Source of the DNA: an uncultured Ruminococcus sp. | GTDB lineage: Bacteria; Bacillota; Clostridia; Oscillospirales; Ruminococcaceae | Assembly: GCA_900318825.1 (NCBI GenBank) | Contig: ONMB01000004.1 | Coordinates: 1 to 64,000, forward strand | Reading direction: 5' to 3' | DNA: 64,000 nt | Shown here: piece after piece, positions 8,352 to 17,632 of the stretch | Numbering within the stretch: position 1 is the first letter of the stretch | How the letters are laid out: every line of letters begins with the position of its first letter | Notes under the pieces: model-generated | The model's database searches: none | What the model was told of the DNA's origin: nothing | Seen by the model: the letters and a program-made list of their open reading frames with translations, nothing else | Made by a program: the position numbers and the translations under genes

Positions 8352-9761
8352 TTACTTGCTGAGACCGGCTTCTTCAGCAAACTTCTTGTAGAAGTAAGGT
8401 GCGGAATTCATACCGCTGAGGATATCGCTGCTTACAAGAGCGCCGGTGTACTTTCCGTTGATGAAAACATAGCACTTTTCATTGCCGGCATCGGTGAGCT
8501 GGTACGTTATATCAGAGCCGTCAGTCTTGTGGAAAACGGCTGTGAACTGCGGATCCTTGAGCTCGGGATCTGACTTTATGTCGATATCAACGATAGTCTC
8601 GGCAGCTATTGTGCTGAAGAAATTGGTGAAAGGTGTAGCGGCAGCGGACTCTGAGCCGTTAAGGTCAAGCTCCTTGTCGTTGAGTGTGAGCTTATGAGTG
8701 GCATCATCGTATACTGCCTTGATATCAATATCGCCGGAAGTAAATTCAAATCCCTTGATATCGCTGAGCTCAGCGTGTGTGATGCTTGTTGTTACAAATG
8801 CAAGGTAGCCTCTCTGAATGAAGGCTATGTCGTCTGAGTGGAAGATCATTACCTGACCTGTTTCCTTGATATAAGTGCAGGAGCAGTTGTTCTCGGGATC
8901 AAAGCTAGAATTCACGAGAATATTGCGCTCTGTTCCGTCTGTACCCTTTACCGTCATCGTGTAGGTGGGCTTGTCGAGACCGTACTGCTTGAGATCAGAG
9001 GGATCCTCGTCGCGCATATTGTCCAGAGCAGCCTGAACCTTCGGGAGGATAAGGCTGAGTGAGTGAAGCTGAGTCTGATTGGGCTCAAGCATAGAGTATT
9101 CAGCCGGGAACGACCATGTGTCGGAGCTGATATCGTGGGTGAGGTCATAGGAGACTGTGTCGCCCTTCTTAACGATGACCTGTTTGATCTCATTGCTCTT
9201 GTACGGAATGAGCTTCTTTGTACGGAGCATTACATGATTTGCTCTGAGAACGCTTCCGTACATTGAGTCTATCGTGTAGACCTTATCCTTGCCGTCCACG
9301 GAGATGTAGTAATAATCAAGGGTAGGGCTGACTGTTCCGACGTAGATCTTGTAGCTGTTGTCGTCAGTGAAGAGTTCGATAGTCTCGGGCTCGTCAAGAC
9401 CGTATTCAGCGAGCTTGTCTTTGTCGTTGGAGTAGCTTTCCTCAGCGGTGAGCTTGCTGGAATATGTGCAGACGTTCTGGAGATATGATTGATCGAGCGC
9501 GAAGTCTCCGCCGCTTGTGAGAGTCCACTCGGACTCTCCGTTGACCTCCTTGAGCTCTGCGGTATAATTGCCGTCGGTGCAGCTGAATTCGATCTTCTTG
9601 ACAGCGCTGCTGTCGAAATCGAGAAGGTTCTTATCGGCAGCTATCTCGGATCTTTCCTTGTCGTCCTTATCCTTTTTATCCTTGGCAACGAAGAATGCGC
9701 CTACCGAGATACCGGCTGCGGCAACAAGTGCTCCGAAAGCTAAAACCGGACGTCTTTTCAT
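8352..9761 (-). CDS. DUF4340 domain protein, last gene of a Gld-type ABC operon
   Basis: A 469-residue protein with one N-terminal membrane segment (VLAFGALVAAAGISVGAFFVA, ~5-25) and a large extracellular part. That part is made of two or more related beta-rich DUF4340 units: AAVKKIEFSCTDG-type and NEIKQVIVKKGDT-type starts, with LAEYGLDEPE and LKQYGLDKPT as matching landmarks. The start at 9761 (MKRRPVLAFG) shares one base with the stop of the upstream GldG-like gene and has AGGAGG within that gene's last codons. DUF4340 genes commonly follow GldG-like genes. The protein is probably an outside-facing partner of the ABC complex. Reaction and ligand are unknown. Confidence 0.85.
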   Translation of the reverse strand: MKRRPVLAFGALVAAAGISVGAFFVAKDKKDKDDKERSEIAADKNLLDFDSSAVKKIEFSCTDGNYTAELKEVNGESEWTLTSGGDFALDQSYLQNVCTYSSKLTAEESYSNDKDKLAEYGLDEPETIELFTDDNSYKIYVGTVSPTLDYYYISVDGKDKVYTIDSMYGSVLRANHVMLRTKKLIPYKSNEIKQVIVKKGDTVSYDLTHDISSDTWSFPAEYSMLEPNQTQLHSLSLILPKVQAALDNMRDEDPSDLKQYGLDKPTYTMTVKGTDGTERNILVNSSFDPENNCSCTYIKETGQVMIFHSDDIAFIQRGYLAFVTTSITHAELSDIKGFEFTSGDIDIKAVYDDATHKLTLNDKELDLNGSESAAATPFTNFFSTIAAETIVDIDIKSDPELKDPQFTAVFHKTDGSDITYQLTDAGNEKCYVFINGKYTGALVSSDILSGMNSAPYFYKKFAEEAGLSK

Positions 9762-11296
9762 TATGCGTGCCTCCTCTTGAGCCATACGGCGATACCGAAG
9801 AGGAGTACAGCGCCCGGAAGGATAGTTGTGAGAGCCATAAGGCGCTTAGCCTCCTGCGCGTTCTTGAATTCCATAGTATCGTAAGCAGTTACCTTGTTTC
9901 CGATGCCCATCTGGATATCGTTGTCGAAGAGCCATGTATTTGCGAAGATAACGAGCCACTTTGATGCGTATTCGTCTTCCGATGAAAGATATTTAGGTTC
10001 GAGGTTTGAGTCGATGATGTCGTTTGAACCTACAACGAAGAGCTTGCCGCCGTTTATTCTGTCGTAAGCGTAGAAGCCGAGGTCGAGCTCTTTTTTGCTC
10101 AGCTTGTTGTTTGCATAGTCCTGAGTATCCTTGTCGCCGCCCATAGCCTTGCTGACAGTAGAGTAGACACCTTCTGAGTCGGCTGAGTTTCTGATGATGG
10201 AGCATACCTCGATTTTCTCTGCATCGTACTGTGTCTCGGGAAGCAGACCGAATGATCTTGTATTATAGATGCCTGCAACACGCAGTTTCTTGTAGATCAG
10301 GGTGTTGATGTCGGTAGTGAGGTCCTGAGTGAAGTCGTCTGTCTTGAGTGGGAAGGTCACGCGGAAGTAATTGGGGTTCTGAACATCGTTGTGGTCCTTG
10401 AACTGGTTTGTGGGGCTGTCCTCTGAAACGATGTTGTAGTCCATTTCGATACCGTAGTTCTGGAGGAGCTTGTCGAAGTTCTTGAATCTGCCCTCTGTAT
10501 CGCAGGGACCTGCGAGGATAGCTACGGAGCCGCCCTGTTCGAGATAGCCGGAAACAAGGGTGTACTCCTTGTCGGTGAGGTCCTTCTGGGGGCCGGCTAT
10601 CCAGATAGCGGCAGTGTTACCGGGGATAGCGCCTGTCTCGTCGAGATTGAGTTCTGCAACGTCGTAGTTATCAGATCTTACAGTATTGACGTAGCTCTTG
10701 TATTCGTCATTTATGGACTTTTCTCCGTGACCTGTGAGAAAGTACATAGTCTGGAGAGAGCCGGCTGTGCAGACCTGTATAGCGCCTGCGATGAGTTCCT
10801 CGCCGGCATACTCAACGATCTTGCCGTTCTTGTCCTTGGTCTGATAGATCTTGTTGTGAGCGACACGCTTGATAGTTTCGCCGCACTTAACGAAAACGTC
10901 ACCTCTCTCGATACCGAGGAGACCTGTGGGATCGAGCTCCTTAGCCTTTGTGGGCTCCTCATCGGGATCGAAGCATGAGAGCGAGATATTGTCGCGCTTT
11001 TTGAGCTCTGAAAGTGTATGATAGAGAGCGAGGTAGTTGGGATCTTCCTTTACCTGCTTGAGGCTGTCGAGGAGGAAGAATACCTCGATATCCTTGTCCG
11101 AAGTACTGTCGAGGAGCTCGACGGTCTTGGAATTGAGCGTGTACTGCTTGGCGGGAGTCATATCATAGACCTTGTCATTGTAGCTGACGATGAGGTTGAC
11201 AGGTATGAACACAGCGAGCACGAGGAGTGCTGCAACGAAAGCGATAGTACCTGAGAAATTTGCCTTTTTCTTTGTTGTATTGTTTTTCTTTTCCAT
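9761..11296 (-). CDS. GldG-like ABC-associated extracellular protein
   Basis: A 511-residue protein anchored at both ends: a hydrophobic segment at ~16-40 and another at the C-terminus (ILPGAVLLFGIAVWLKRR). The middle is an extracellular mixed alpha/beta domain. Landmarks of the GldG/IFT-like family are FFLLDSLKQVKEDP near the start, YFLTGHGEKSIN, and IAGPQKDLTDKEYTLVSGYL. In Bacteroidetes GldG works with GldA and GldF in gliding; in Firmicutes the same trio occurs without gliding and its role is unsettled. I use ATG 11296 because GGGGG is 8 bases away; a GTG at 11305 is too close to it. Genes on both sides overlap or abut. Confidence 0.85.
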   Translation of the reverse strand: MEKKNNTTKKKANFSGTIAFVAALLVLAVFIPVNLIVSYNDKVYDMTPAKQYTLNSKTVELLDSTSDKDIEVFFLLDSLKQVKEDPNYLALYHTLSELKKRDNISLSCFDPDEEPTKAKELDPTGLLGIERGDVFVKCGETIKRVAHNKIYQTKDKNGKIVEYAGEELIAGAIQVCTAGSLQTMYFLTGHGEKSINDEYKSYVNTVRSDNYDVAELNLDETGAIPGNTAAIWIAGPQKDLTDKEYTLVSGYLEQGGSVAILAGPCDTEGRFKNFDKLLQNYGIEMDYNIVSEDSPTNQFKDHNDVQNPNYFRVTFPLKTDDFTQDLTTDINTLIYKKLRVAGIYNTRSFGLLPETQYDAEKIEVCSIIRNSADSEGVYSTVSKAMGGDKDTQDYANNKLSKKELDLGFYAYDRINGGKLFVVGSNDIIDSNLEPKYLSSEDEYASKWLVIFANTWLFDNDIQMGIGNKVTAYDTMEFKNAQEAKRLMALTTILPGAVLLFGIAVWLKRRHA

Positions 11297-11301
11297 AGTG
11301 C

Positions 11302-12033
11302 TCACCCCCTCTTCCAGCGTCTCTTCTCAATGGAAATGTAGGTCCATGAGAGGAGAACTATGATAGCTGAAGCGAAGAATACTATGTCGGAGAGCCTTAT
11401 GAAGCCTGCCGAGAAGTAAGCAAATCTGGGCTGTGCAGCAAAGTTGTAGAGTACGGACTGGAGCTTGGGGTACTGCGAGATAAAGCCTGAATTTGAGAAA
11501 TCATCGAGGAAGAGGAATGCGAACATTATCATCTCACCGATGATAGCTGCGATAATGGGACTCTCAACGAATGAGGATATGAGCATACCAACGCAGATGA
11601 ACATCGCACCCCAGCAGAAGAAGCCTATGTAAGCACATATGAGCTGGCTGTAAACGACGCTTCCGTAGTGTTCGGTGAGTATCGGATAGATAGCAGTTCC
11701 TGCGATCATGAAGAGGAAAACAGTGATGTTTGCGAGGAACTTTGCGATAACTATCTTCAGAACGCTGACGGGGGAGGTCATCAGAAGGACTTCCGTGCCG
11801 AGCTTTCTCTCATCGGAGAAAGTACGCATAGTCATTATCGGAATGAGGAATATGAAGTAGATGATGACGTTGTAGAAAACCTCAGTGTAGGAGAAGTTTG
11901 CGATGTGGTCATCGAGGTTTGCGATCTTGCCGCTTATCATATAGGTGAAGAGCAGCAGGAAGAGCGTTGTAAGAGCGTAAGCGAAGGGCGTAAAGAAGAA
12001 CGAGTGCAGCTCCTTCTTATAAATAGGAAACAT
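11302..12033 (-). CDS. ABC-2 permease (GldF-like)
   Basis: Membrane subunit of the Gld-type ABC system. The 243 residues show six hydrophobic segments (near 12-32, 55-75, 100-120, 130-155, 163-178, 215-232). Between the second and third, MRTFSDERKLGTEVLLMTSPVS is the conserved cytoplasmic loop of GldF/NosY-type permeases, which contacts the ATPase. Only two bases separate it from the ATPase gene, so they are translated together. Confidence 0.88.
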   Translation of the reverse strand: MFPIYKKELHSFFFTPFAYALTTLFLLLFTYMISGKIANLDDHIANFSYTEVFYNVIIYFIFLIPIMTMRTFSDERKLGTEVLLMTSPVSVLKIVIAKFLANITVFLFMIAGTAIYPILTEHYGSVVYSQLICAYIGFFCWGAMFICVGMLISSFVESPIIAAIIGEMIMFAFLFLDDFSNSGFISQYPKLQSVLYNFAAQPRFAYFSAGFIRLSDIVFFASAIIVLLSWTYISIEKRRWKRG

Positions 12034-12035
12034 AT

Positions 12036-13073
12036 TCAGTTTTCCTCCTTTTCTGCTGAGCTGCCGTCTGACTCAGCCGGTGTTTCTTCGGCAGGAGTAA
12101 TTTCTTCGAGGAGCTCTTTGAGAGTATTTTTCTTGACGGGACGGTTGATGAGCTCGATGAAAACGTGCTCAAGGTTGGGCTTGTCCGTATATATCTCGAG
12201 GATAGTGACCTGATTTTTGAGGAGTTCAGCCATAAGGTCGTTGCGGATAGCATCAGCGTCGCCTTCGAGGTCAACGGTGAAGGAGTAGATATCGCTGCCC
12301 TCATCGTCGATAGCAGTTATCTCCTTGATGCCTTTGGTCATTTCGATGATAGAAGCGGCAGTTGTCTTGTTGCCCTTGACCTTGATGTGGAGAACGAGCT
12401 CGGTGTTGAAGGACTTCTCGAGGTTCTCGATAGTGTCGATAGCACGGATATCGCCCTTGTTGATGATAACGACGCGGTCACAGACTTCGCTTACCTCACT
12501 GAGGATATGCGAGCTGAATATAACAGAGTGGTTCTTTTTGAGATCGCGGATTATCTTTCTTACCTCGATAACCTGATTGGGATCGAGACCAACGGTAGGC
12601 TCGTCGAGTATGAGGAACTTCGGATCGCCGATGAGTGCCTGAGCGAAACCGACACGCTGCTTGTAACCTTTTGAGAGGTTGCGTATGAGCTTGCCGCTGA
12701 CGTCAGTGATCTTCAGGAGATCCATGACGCGCTTTACCTCTTCCTTCTTTTTGGAGAAGGGGACGCGCTTGAGACCGGCACAGAAGCTGAGGTATTCCTT
12801 TACCTTCATATCCGGGTATACAGGCGGGATCTCAGGGAGATAGCCGATGTCGCGCTTTGCCTTGACGGGATCCTGAGTGATATCCACACCGTTGATGACG
12901 ACCTTGCCTGCTGACATTGGCAGGTAGCCGGTTATCATATTCATAGTAGTTGACTTTCCGGCGCCGTTCGGACCGAGAAAGCCGAGTATCTCATTATCAT
13001 TTATTGTGAAGCTGATGTCATTGACAGCACGATTTTTGCCGTAATACTTGGTCAGATTTTCAATAGTGATCAT
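12036..13073 (-). CDS. ABC transporter ATP-binding protein (GldA-like)
   Basis: ATPase of the Gld-type ABC system. Walker A GPNGAGKST is at 34-42, the signature LSKGYKQR near 134-141, and Walker B FLILDEP near 155 with VGLDPNQV. The ~130-residue C-terminal part after the ATPase core includes a regulatory-like alpha/beta unit (MTKGIKEITAID...) and an acidic Glu/Ser-rich tail. It is the first gene of a four-gene leftward operon (ATPase, permease, GldG-like, DUF4340) read from the repeat-containing region at 13094-13181. GGAG precedes the ATG. Confidence 0.9.
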   Translation of the reverse strand: MITIENLTKYYGKNRAVNDISFTINDNEILGFLGPNGAGKSTTMNMITGYLPMSAGKVVINGVDITQDPVKAKRDIGYLPEIPPVYPDMKVKEYLSFCAGLKRVPFSKKKEEVKRVMDLLKITDVSGKLIRNLSKGYKQRVGFAQALIGDPKFLILDEPTVGLDPNQVIEVRKIIRDLKKNHSVIFSSHILSEVSEVCDRVVIINKGDIRAIDTIENLEKSFNTELVLHIKVKGNKTTAASIIEMTKGIKEITAIDDEGSDIYSFTVDLEGDADAIRNDLMAELLKNQVTILEIYTDKPNLEHVFIELINRPVKKNTLKELLEEITPAEETPAESDGSSAEKEEN

Positions 13074-13093
13074 AAGCTGCTCCTTTCCGTTGT

Positions 13094-13181
13094 ATAAAAT
13101 ATACTATTTAATGATAGCAGTATCGTATGCGGCAGGGGATATGAGCTGCCGATGATAAAACATACTATTTCATTATCGCAG
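13094..13181. repeat. Pair of 27-bp direct repeats upstream of the GldA-like gene
   Basis: Bases 13094-13120 and 13155-13181 match at 23 of 27 positions; both contain ATACTATTT and end in GCAG. Spacing is 61 bases start to start, close to six helical turns. They lie in the promoter region of the leftward ABC operon, within 110 bases of its ATG. Likely a duplicated regulator site; alternatively a duplicated promoter, since each minus-strand copy carries AT-rich TAGTAT boxes. Confidence 0.6.
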
Positions 13182-13493
13182 AATTATGTGTACATTTAGT
13201 GAACAAATGATGAACAAAGTGTTAAATTCAGATAGACAGACTGCGGGTGTTTACTATACCAATTTAACTAACAGCTAAATATTATCGTCTGTGTGTGTGG
13301 ATTTTGTGAAAGTTAATTGAGGACGGAATGAATTTTGAGTGATGAAGTTAAATGTGAGTGCTTGTTCATAAAATGTTAATAAACGCTTTCTGAGCCCGTA
13401 AAGGCGGGTTGGCAAAATATACAAAAAAGCTGCTGACGTTGTGTGCATTGCGCCAAAATCACAACGCTACAAAAATGAAAAGGTGATAAACTG
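13182..13493. other. AT-rich intergenic DNA between the Gld-type operon and GH48
   Basis: No coding frame is supported. A weak hairpin (CCCG 13395-13398 with CGGG 13405-13408) is the only structure seen. The stretch may hold upstream control sites for GH48. Confidence 0.4.
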
Positions 13494-13522
13494 TTGACAC
13501 GGAACAAAATGTAGCATATAAT
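13494..13522 (+). promoter_or_regulatory. Consensus promoter of GH48
   Basis: TTGACA (13494-13499), 17 bases, TATAAT (13517-13522): full match to the sigma-A consensus. The RNA should start near 13529, giving a leader of about 155 bases. Confidence 0.92.
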
Positions 13523-13548
13523 TAGACTTGAAAATAGTTTGAGAATTG

Positions 13549-13619
13549 TGTGTTGACTTCATGAAGTCCACACAGATACGAAGTATTTTCGTATGCGTAT
13601 CCGCCGGATATCAAGGCGG
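13549..13619 (+). other. Structured 5' leader of GH48
   Basis: Three stems in a row. First, 13549-13574 is a near-perfect palindrome around GACTTCATGAAGTC with flanks TGTGT/ACACA. Second, GATACG (13575-13580) pairs with CGTATC (13596-13601). Third, CCGCC (13601-13605) pairs with GGCGG (13615-13619). No T run follows, so these are not a plain terminator. They may stabilise the mRNA, or the first may be a protein-binding operator. Confidence 0.6.
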
Positions 13620-13684
13620 TGCAGATATTTATTCATTTTCAAACCACTTTTAACCAAATCTATTATGAGAGGGGTAAAAAACAA

Positions 13685-16273
13685 ATGATAAGCAAAAAGA
13701 ACAAGGCTCTCGTTGCAAGTATCCTTGCTGCTGGAATGTCAGCTGCTGCTATCGTTCCTACTGCTGCAAGTGCTCTGACAGACGGTACTACAACAAAGAA
13801 CACTTATGCTAAGGAGTCCAACAAGTCCTATGCAGAAATGTTCGAGTCACTCTATGATGACGTTGTTACAAACGGTGTTAAAAACGGCTACCTCAGCAGC
13901 CAGACAAACGGAAGCGGTTCCTTCGGAATCCCTTACCACGCTGTTGAAACACTCGTAGTTGAGGCTCCTGACTACGGTCACGAGACAACTTCTGAGGCTA
14001 TGTCTTACATCGTATGGATGGCTTCTATGCACGATGTTCTCGCTAAGAAGGGCGTTATCAGCGGTTCAACCGGTGACCTCGCTAAGTCTTGGAAGACTCT
14101 TGAGGCTATCGTTCCTGGTTGGTCTGAGGCTTCAGGCATCAACAAGGAGATCAAGTATAACACTATCTGGACACAGGAAAGACTTAAGGCTGATCCTGCT
14201 TCAGAAGAGCCTACACCTGAGAACTATCCTGACAAGCAGACAAAGCTCGGTGAGGACGCTCTCAACCCGCTGTTCAAGACTTTCGCAGCTGCATATTCAG
14301 GCGATAACGGTTACTACCTCATGCACTGGCTCGCAGACGTTGATGACTGGTATGGTTTCGGCGGCGGCACACCTGGCGCTGGCACAGGTAAGTTCACATT
14401 CATCAATACATTCCAGAGAGGTGAGGAAGAGTCTTGTTTCGAGACAGTTCCTCAGCCTTGTATAGAAGAACTCAAGTACGGTACTAAGACCGGCGGTATC
14501 AAGGCTATCTTCAACGGCGATCCCGTTCCGGAGCAGTATGCTTTCACAAACGCTCCTGACGCTGAGGACCGTGCTATCCAGGCTGTTTACTTTGCAAACA
14601 GATACAGCGCTGGCGACAGCAGTGTTTCTGCACTCGCTGGTAAGATGGGTGACCAGTGCCGTAACGACATGTTCGATAAGTACTACAAGGAGATCGGCTG
14701 CCAGACACCTAACGCTTCTTCTTCAGCTGACGCTCAGAGCGGTTCACTTGGTAAGTTCGGAAGCCAGCACTACCTCATGGCTTGGTATACATCATGGGGC
14801 GGAGCTCTCAATACATACTACGGCGGTTCTTACGACTGGGCTTGGCAGATCGGATGCTCACATTCACATCAGTTCTACCAGAATCCTCTCGCTGCTTATG
14901 CTCTCCTTTATGATGATAGCATCAGCGCAGGTATGAAGGCTGACGGAGCTAAGGCTGACTACGAAGAGTCACTCAAGAGACAGATCGAAATGTATCAGTG
15001 GCTCCAGTCTAAGGAAGGCCCGTTCGCTGGTGGTTGTACAAACTCCTACAACGGACGTTACGACAAGTATCCTTCAGATCTTCCTACATTCTATAACATG
15101 GTATTTACTGCTCACCCTGTATATGCTGACCCGGGTTCAAACCACTGGATCGGTAACCAGGTATGGTCTACACAGCGTCTTGCTGAGCTTTACTACGATG
15201 TAAAGATCAACGGCGATAAGACTAACGGCAAGTGCAAGCCCGGCGGACTTTCACTTGAGGAAGCTCTTGATAAGCTCCTTGAGAGATGGATCGGCTGGTT
15301 CGAGAAGGAAACTAAGTTCAATAAGGCTGACGACTACGGCAACATTATGGAATACGCTATTCCTTCAAACCTCGACTGGGGCGACGGCGGTCACCACACA
15401 GATCCTGACTGTGTACCAGATACATGGAAGGGCTCTTACAGCGAGACAGCTAACCAGAAGCTCAGCTGCGAGATCACTGGCTATGGTCAGGGAGATATCG
15501 GATGCGTATCCTCACTCTGTAATACTCTTATCTACTACGCTGCTGCTAACAAGGTTGATCCTAAGTACGCTCAGGAAGAGGGTACATCAGTAGCTGAAAA
15601 GGGTCTCCTCCTTGCTAACAAGCTCCTCACAGCTCAGTACAACCTCGGCCGTGACGAGATCGGTATCGCATTCAAGGATCACAACGGAAGCCTTGACAGA
15701 CTCTTCACTCAGAAGGTTTACATTCCTTCAAGCTATAAGGGCACAATGCCTGACGGCTCTAAGCTCGAGAGCGGCGCTACATTCAGCTCTATCCGTGAGT
15801 CTTATAAGAAGGATAAGATGTATCAGGACTGCGAGAATTACTACAAGGGCAAGGGCACCGATAACAACGGCGACGGAAAAGTTGACGTTAAAGACTTCGA
15901 GTACTACCTCCACAGATTCTGGCACCACGGTGATGCTGTAATGGCATACGGCGGAATGTCACTCCTCTATCCTGAGGTTAAGCCTTATGTTGATCCCGAC
16001 CATGAAGAAGAGTCTTCTACTTCTACTGAGGAAGAGCTCAAGATGACTAAGTGGGGCGACGCTAACCTCGATAAGACCACAAACATCGCTGATGCTGTAC
16101 TCGTAATGCAGGTTGCTACAAATCCTGACAAGTACGCTGTTGGTAAGACAGACCTCAGCATCAAGCCCCAGGGTGTTGTTAACGCTGACGTTGACGGCAA
16201 GAAGGGTCTCTCTAACTCCGACGCACTTCTCATTCAGAAGTATAAGCTCGGTCTTTACACACCTGAGGCTTAA
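13685..16273 (+). CDS. GH48 cellulase with C-terminal dockerin (cellulosomal)
   Basis: Processive cellobiohydrolase, normally the most abundant enzyme of a cellulosome; it releases cellobiose from cellulose ends. Order: signal peptide (1-~30, ending near PTAASA), GH48 (alpha/alpha)6-barrel domain (~35-740) and dockerin (~790-860). The block GHETTSEAMSY at 98-108 contains the conserved acid, Glu104 by comparison with family members. WGDANLDKTTNIADAV and NADVDGKKGLSNSDAL are the two calcium-binding dockerin repeats, separated by a long insert. No CBM is present, as usual for this family. I place the start at ATG 13685 (MISKKNKAL), with GAGAGGGG at 13667-13674; the frame is open further upstream but without a signal peptide start. 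Codon bias is as strong as tuf. Confidence 0.96.
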   Translation: MISKKNKALVASILAAGMSAAAIVPTAASALTDGTTTKNTYAKESNKSYAEMFESLYDDVVTNGVKNGYLSSQTNGSGSFGIPYHAVETLVVEAPDYGHETTSEAMSYIVWMASMHDVLAKKGVISGSTGDLAKSWKTLEAIVPGWSEASGINKEIKYNTIWTQERLKADPASEEPTPENYPDKQTKLGEDALNPLFKTFAAAYSGDNGYYLMHWLADVDDWYGFGGGTPGAGTGKFTFINTFQRGEEESCFETVPQPCIEELKYGTKTGGIKAIFNGDPVPEQYAFTNAPDAEDRAIQAVYFANRYSAGDSSVSALAGKMGDQCRNDMFDKYYKEIGCQTPNASSSADAQSGSLGKFGSQHYLMAWYTSWGGALNTYYGGSYDWAWQIGCSHSHQFYQNPLAAYALLYDDSISAGMKADGAKADYEESLKRQIEMYQWLQSKEGPFAGGCTNSYNGRYDKYPSDLPTFYNMVFTAHPVYADPGSNHWIGNQVWSTQRLAELYYDVKINGDKTNGKCKPGGLSLEEALDKLLERWIGWFEKETKFNKADDYGNIMEYAIPSNLDWGDGGHHTDPDCVPDTWKGSYSETANQKLSCEITGYGQGDIGCVSSLCNTLIYYAAANKVDPKYAQEEGTSVAEKGLLLANKLLTAQYNLGRDEIGIAFKDHNGSLDRLFTQKVYIPSSYKGTMPDGSKLESGATFSSIRESYKKDKMYQDCENYYKGKGTDNNGDGKVDVKDFEYYLHRFWHHGDAVMAYGGMSLLYPEVKPYVDPDHEEESSTSTEEELKMTKWGDANLDKTTNIADAVLVMQVATNPDKYAVGKTDLSIKPQGVVNADVDGKKGLSNSDALLIQKYKLGLYTPEA

Positions 16274-16310
16274 TCAAGATCTTTCAGATCAAATATGCTC
16301 ATACGATTTT

Positions 16311-16339
16311 AAGGGACGCTTAGGCGTCCCTTTATTTTT
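16311..16339 (+). terminator. Terminator of GH48
   Basis: AAGGGACGC (16311-16319), loop TTAG, GCGTCCCTT (16324-16332), then a T-rich tail. Confidence 0.92.
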
Positions 16340-16489
16340 TTCAAAATGCTTGCATTTCGGAAAAAATCGTGATATAATAATATAATAGCATAGTTATGCG
16401 ATAAATTTGAAATGTCCCGCTGACTGCTGCCGGATATACCTCCGGAACAGCGCGGTATGATATATTTTTTAAGGAAAGCAGGCGGTATA

Positions 16490-17368
16490 GTGCTCAGAAG
16501 TATGACCGGTTACGGAAGATCACAGAAAATACTTAACGGCAGAGACATACTTGTCGAAATACGTTCGGTAAACCACAGATACTATGAGTATTCTTCAAGA
16601 ATTCCAAGAGCGTATGCTTACATCGACGATAAGCTCAAGGCTCTGCTCAAGTCCGGTATCTCCCGCGGAAAGGTCGAGGTCTCGGTTACTATAAACAATA
16701 TCGAGGGAAGAGATACTGAGATAGGCATAAATAAGGGCGTTGCAGAGGGATATGTCAAGGCTCTGCGCAGTATCGCCGGCGAGCTCGGTCTCGAGGACGA
16801 CCTCTCCCTCTCAAAGCTGATAAAGCTCCCTGATGTTTTCACGATACAGAAAACTCCAGACAACGAGGAGGAGATATGGAGCGATGTTTCGGAGGTCGCT
16901 TCCGAAGCACTCGAGCGCTTCGTGGCAATGAGGATAACCGAGGGCGAAAAGCTCCGCAGCGATGTTCTCGAAAAAGCTGACAATATTCTCGCTATGGTGG
17001 AAAAGGTCGAGGAACTCTCACCGCGCACCGTCGAGAACTACCGCAATAGACTCTATCAGAAGCTCAAGGAGGTCCTTGAGGATAAGAATATTGACGAGCA
17101 GCGTATCGTTACCGAAGCTGCTGTGTTCTCCGAGAAGATAGCGGTCGATGAGGAAACAGTCCGCCTGAGAAGCCACATCGGTCAGCTCAGAGCTATGCTC
17201 TCCTCTGAGGAGACAGTCGGCAGAAAACTCGACTTCATAGTTCAGGAGATGAACCGCGAGGTCAACACCATCGGCTCAAAGGCTCAGGATCTCGATGTCA
17301 CAAAGATCGTCGTTGATGCCAAGGCTGAGATAGAGAAGATACGCGAACAGATACAGAATATCGAGTGA
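16490..17368 (+). CDS. yicC: YicC family endoribonuclease
   Basis: YicC-type RNase; homologues are metal-dependent endoribonucleases linked to sRNA turnover and stationary-phase growth. The N-terminal signature RSMTGYGRSQ and motif EIRSVNHRYYE are intact, as is the C-terminal DUF1732 part (KLDFIVQEMNREVNTIGSKAQD, with DVTKIVVDAKAEIEKIREQIQNIE to the end). The GTG at 16490 gives VLRSMTGYG, matching the family's usual beginning. An upstream in-frame ATG at 16457 would add 11 residues unlike the family. First gene of the housekeeping run; it ends 6 bases before remA. The yicC-remA-gmk-rpoZ order is standard in Firmicutes. Confidence 0.93.
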   Translation: MLRSMTGYGRSQKILNGRDILVEIRSVNHRYYEYSSRIPRAYAYIDDKLKALLKSGISRGKVEVSVTINNIEGRDTEIGINKGVAEGYVKALRSIAGELGLEDDLSLSKLIKLPDVFTIQKTPDNEEEIWSDVSEVASEALERFVAMRITEGEKLRSDVLEKADNILAMVEKVEELSPRTVENYRNRLYQKLKEVLEDKNIDEQRIVTEAAVFSEKIAVDEETVRLRSHIGQLRAMLSSEETVGRKLDFIVQEMNREVNTIGSKAQDLDVTKIVVDAKAEIEKIREQIQNIE

Positions 17369-17374
17369 TCACCT

Positions 17375-17632
17375 ATGAAGCTGATAAATATCGGTTACGG
17401 AAATATGATCTCCGCCGACAGGATAATCACCATAGTCAGCCCTGAATCAGCTCCCATAAAGAGACTTGTTCAGGAGGCAAGGGATTCCGGCAGAGCTATT
17501 GACGCTACATACGGAAGAAAGACAAGAGCCGTCGTCATAATGGACAGCGGTCATATAATCCTTTCGTCGCTCATTACAGATACACTCGCGGCGAGAGTCA
17601 ACGGAACAGGAGGTACAGATGACAATGAATAA
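17375..17632 (+). CDS. remA: RemA/DUF370 family DNA-binding regulator
   Basis: An 85-residue protein of the RemA family. In Bacillus subtilis RemA is a ring-forming DNA-binding protein that activates biofilm matrix and osmoprotection genes. Family landmarks are [53 protein letters not shown] and the C-terminal ILS. Length matches. Its 3' end overlaps gmk by 14 bases, and the AGGAGG for gmk lies inside it. Confidence 0.93.
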   Translation: MKLINIGYGNMISADRIITIVSPESAPIKRLVQEARDSGRAIDATYGRKTRAVVIMDSGHIILSSLITDTLAARVNGTGGTDDNE

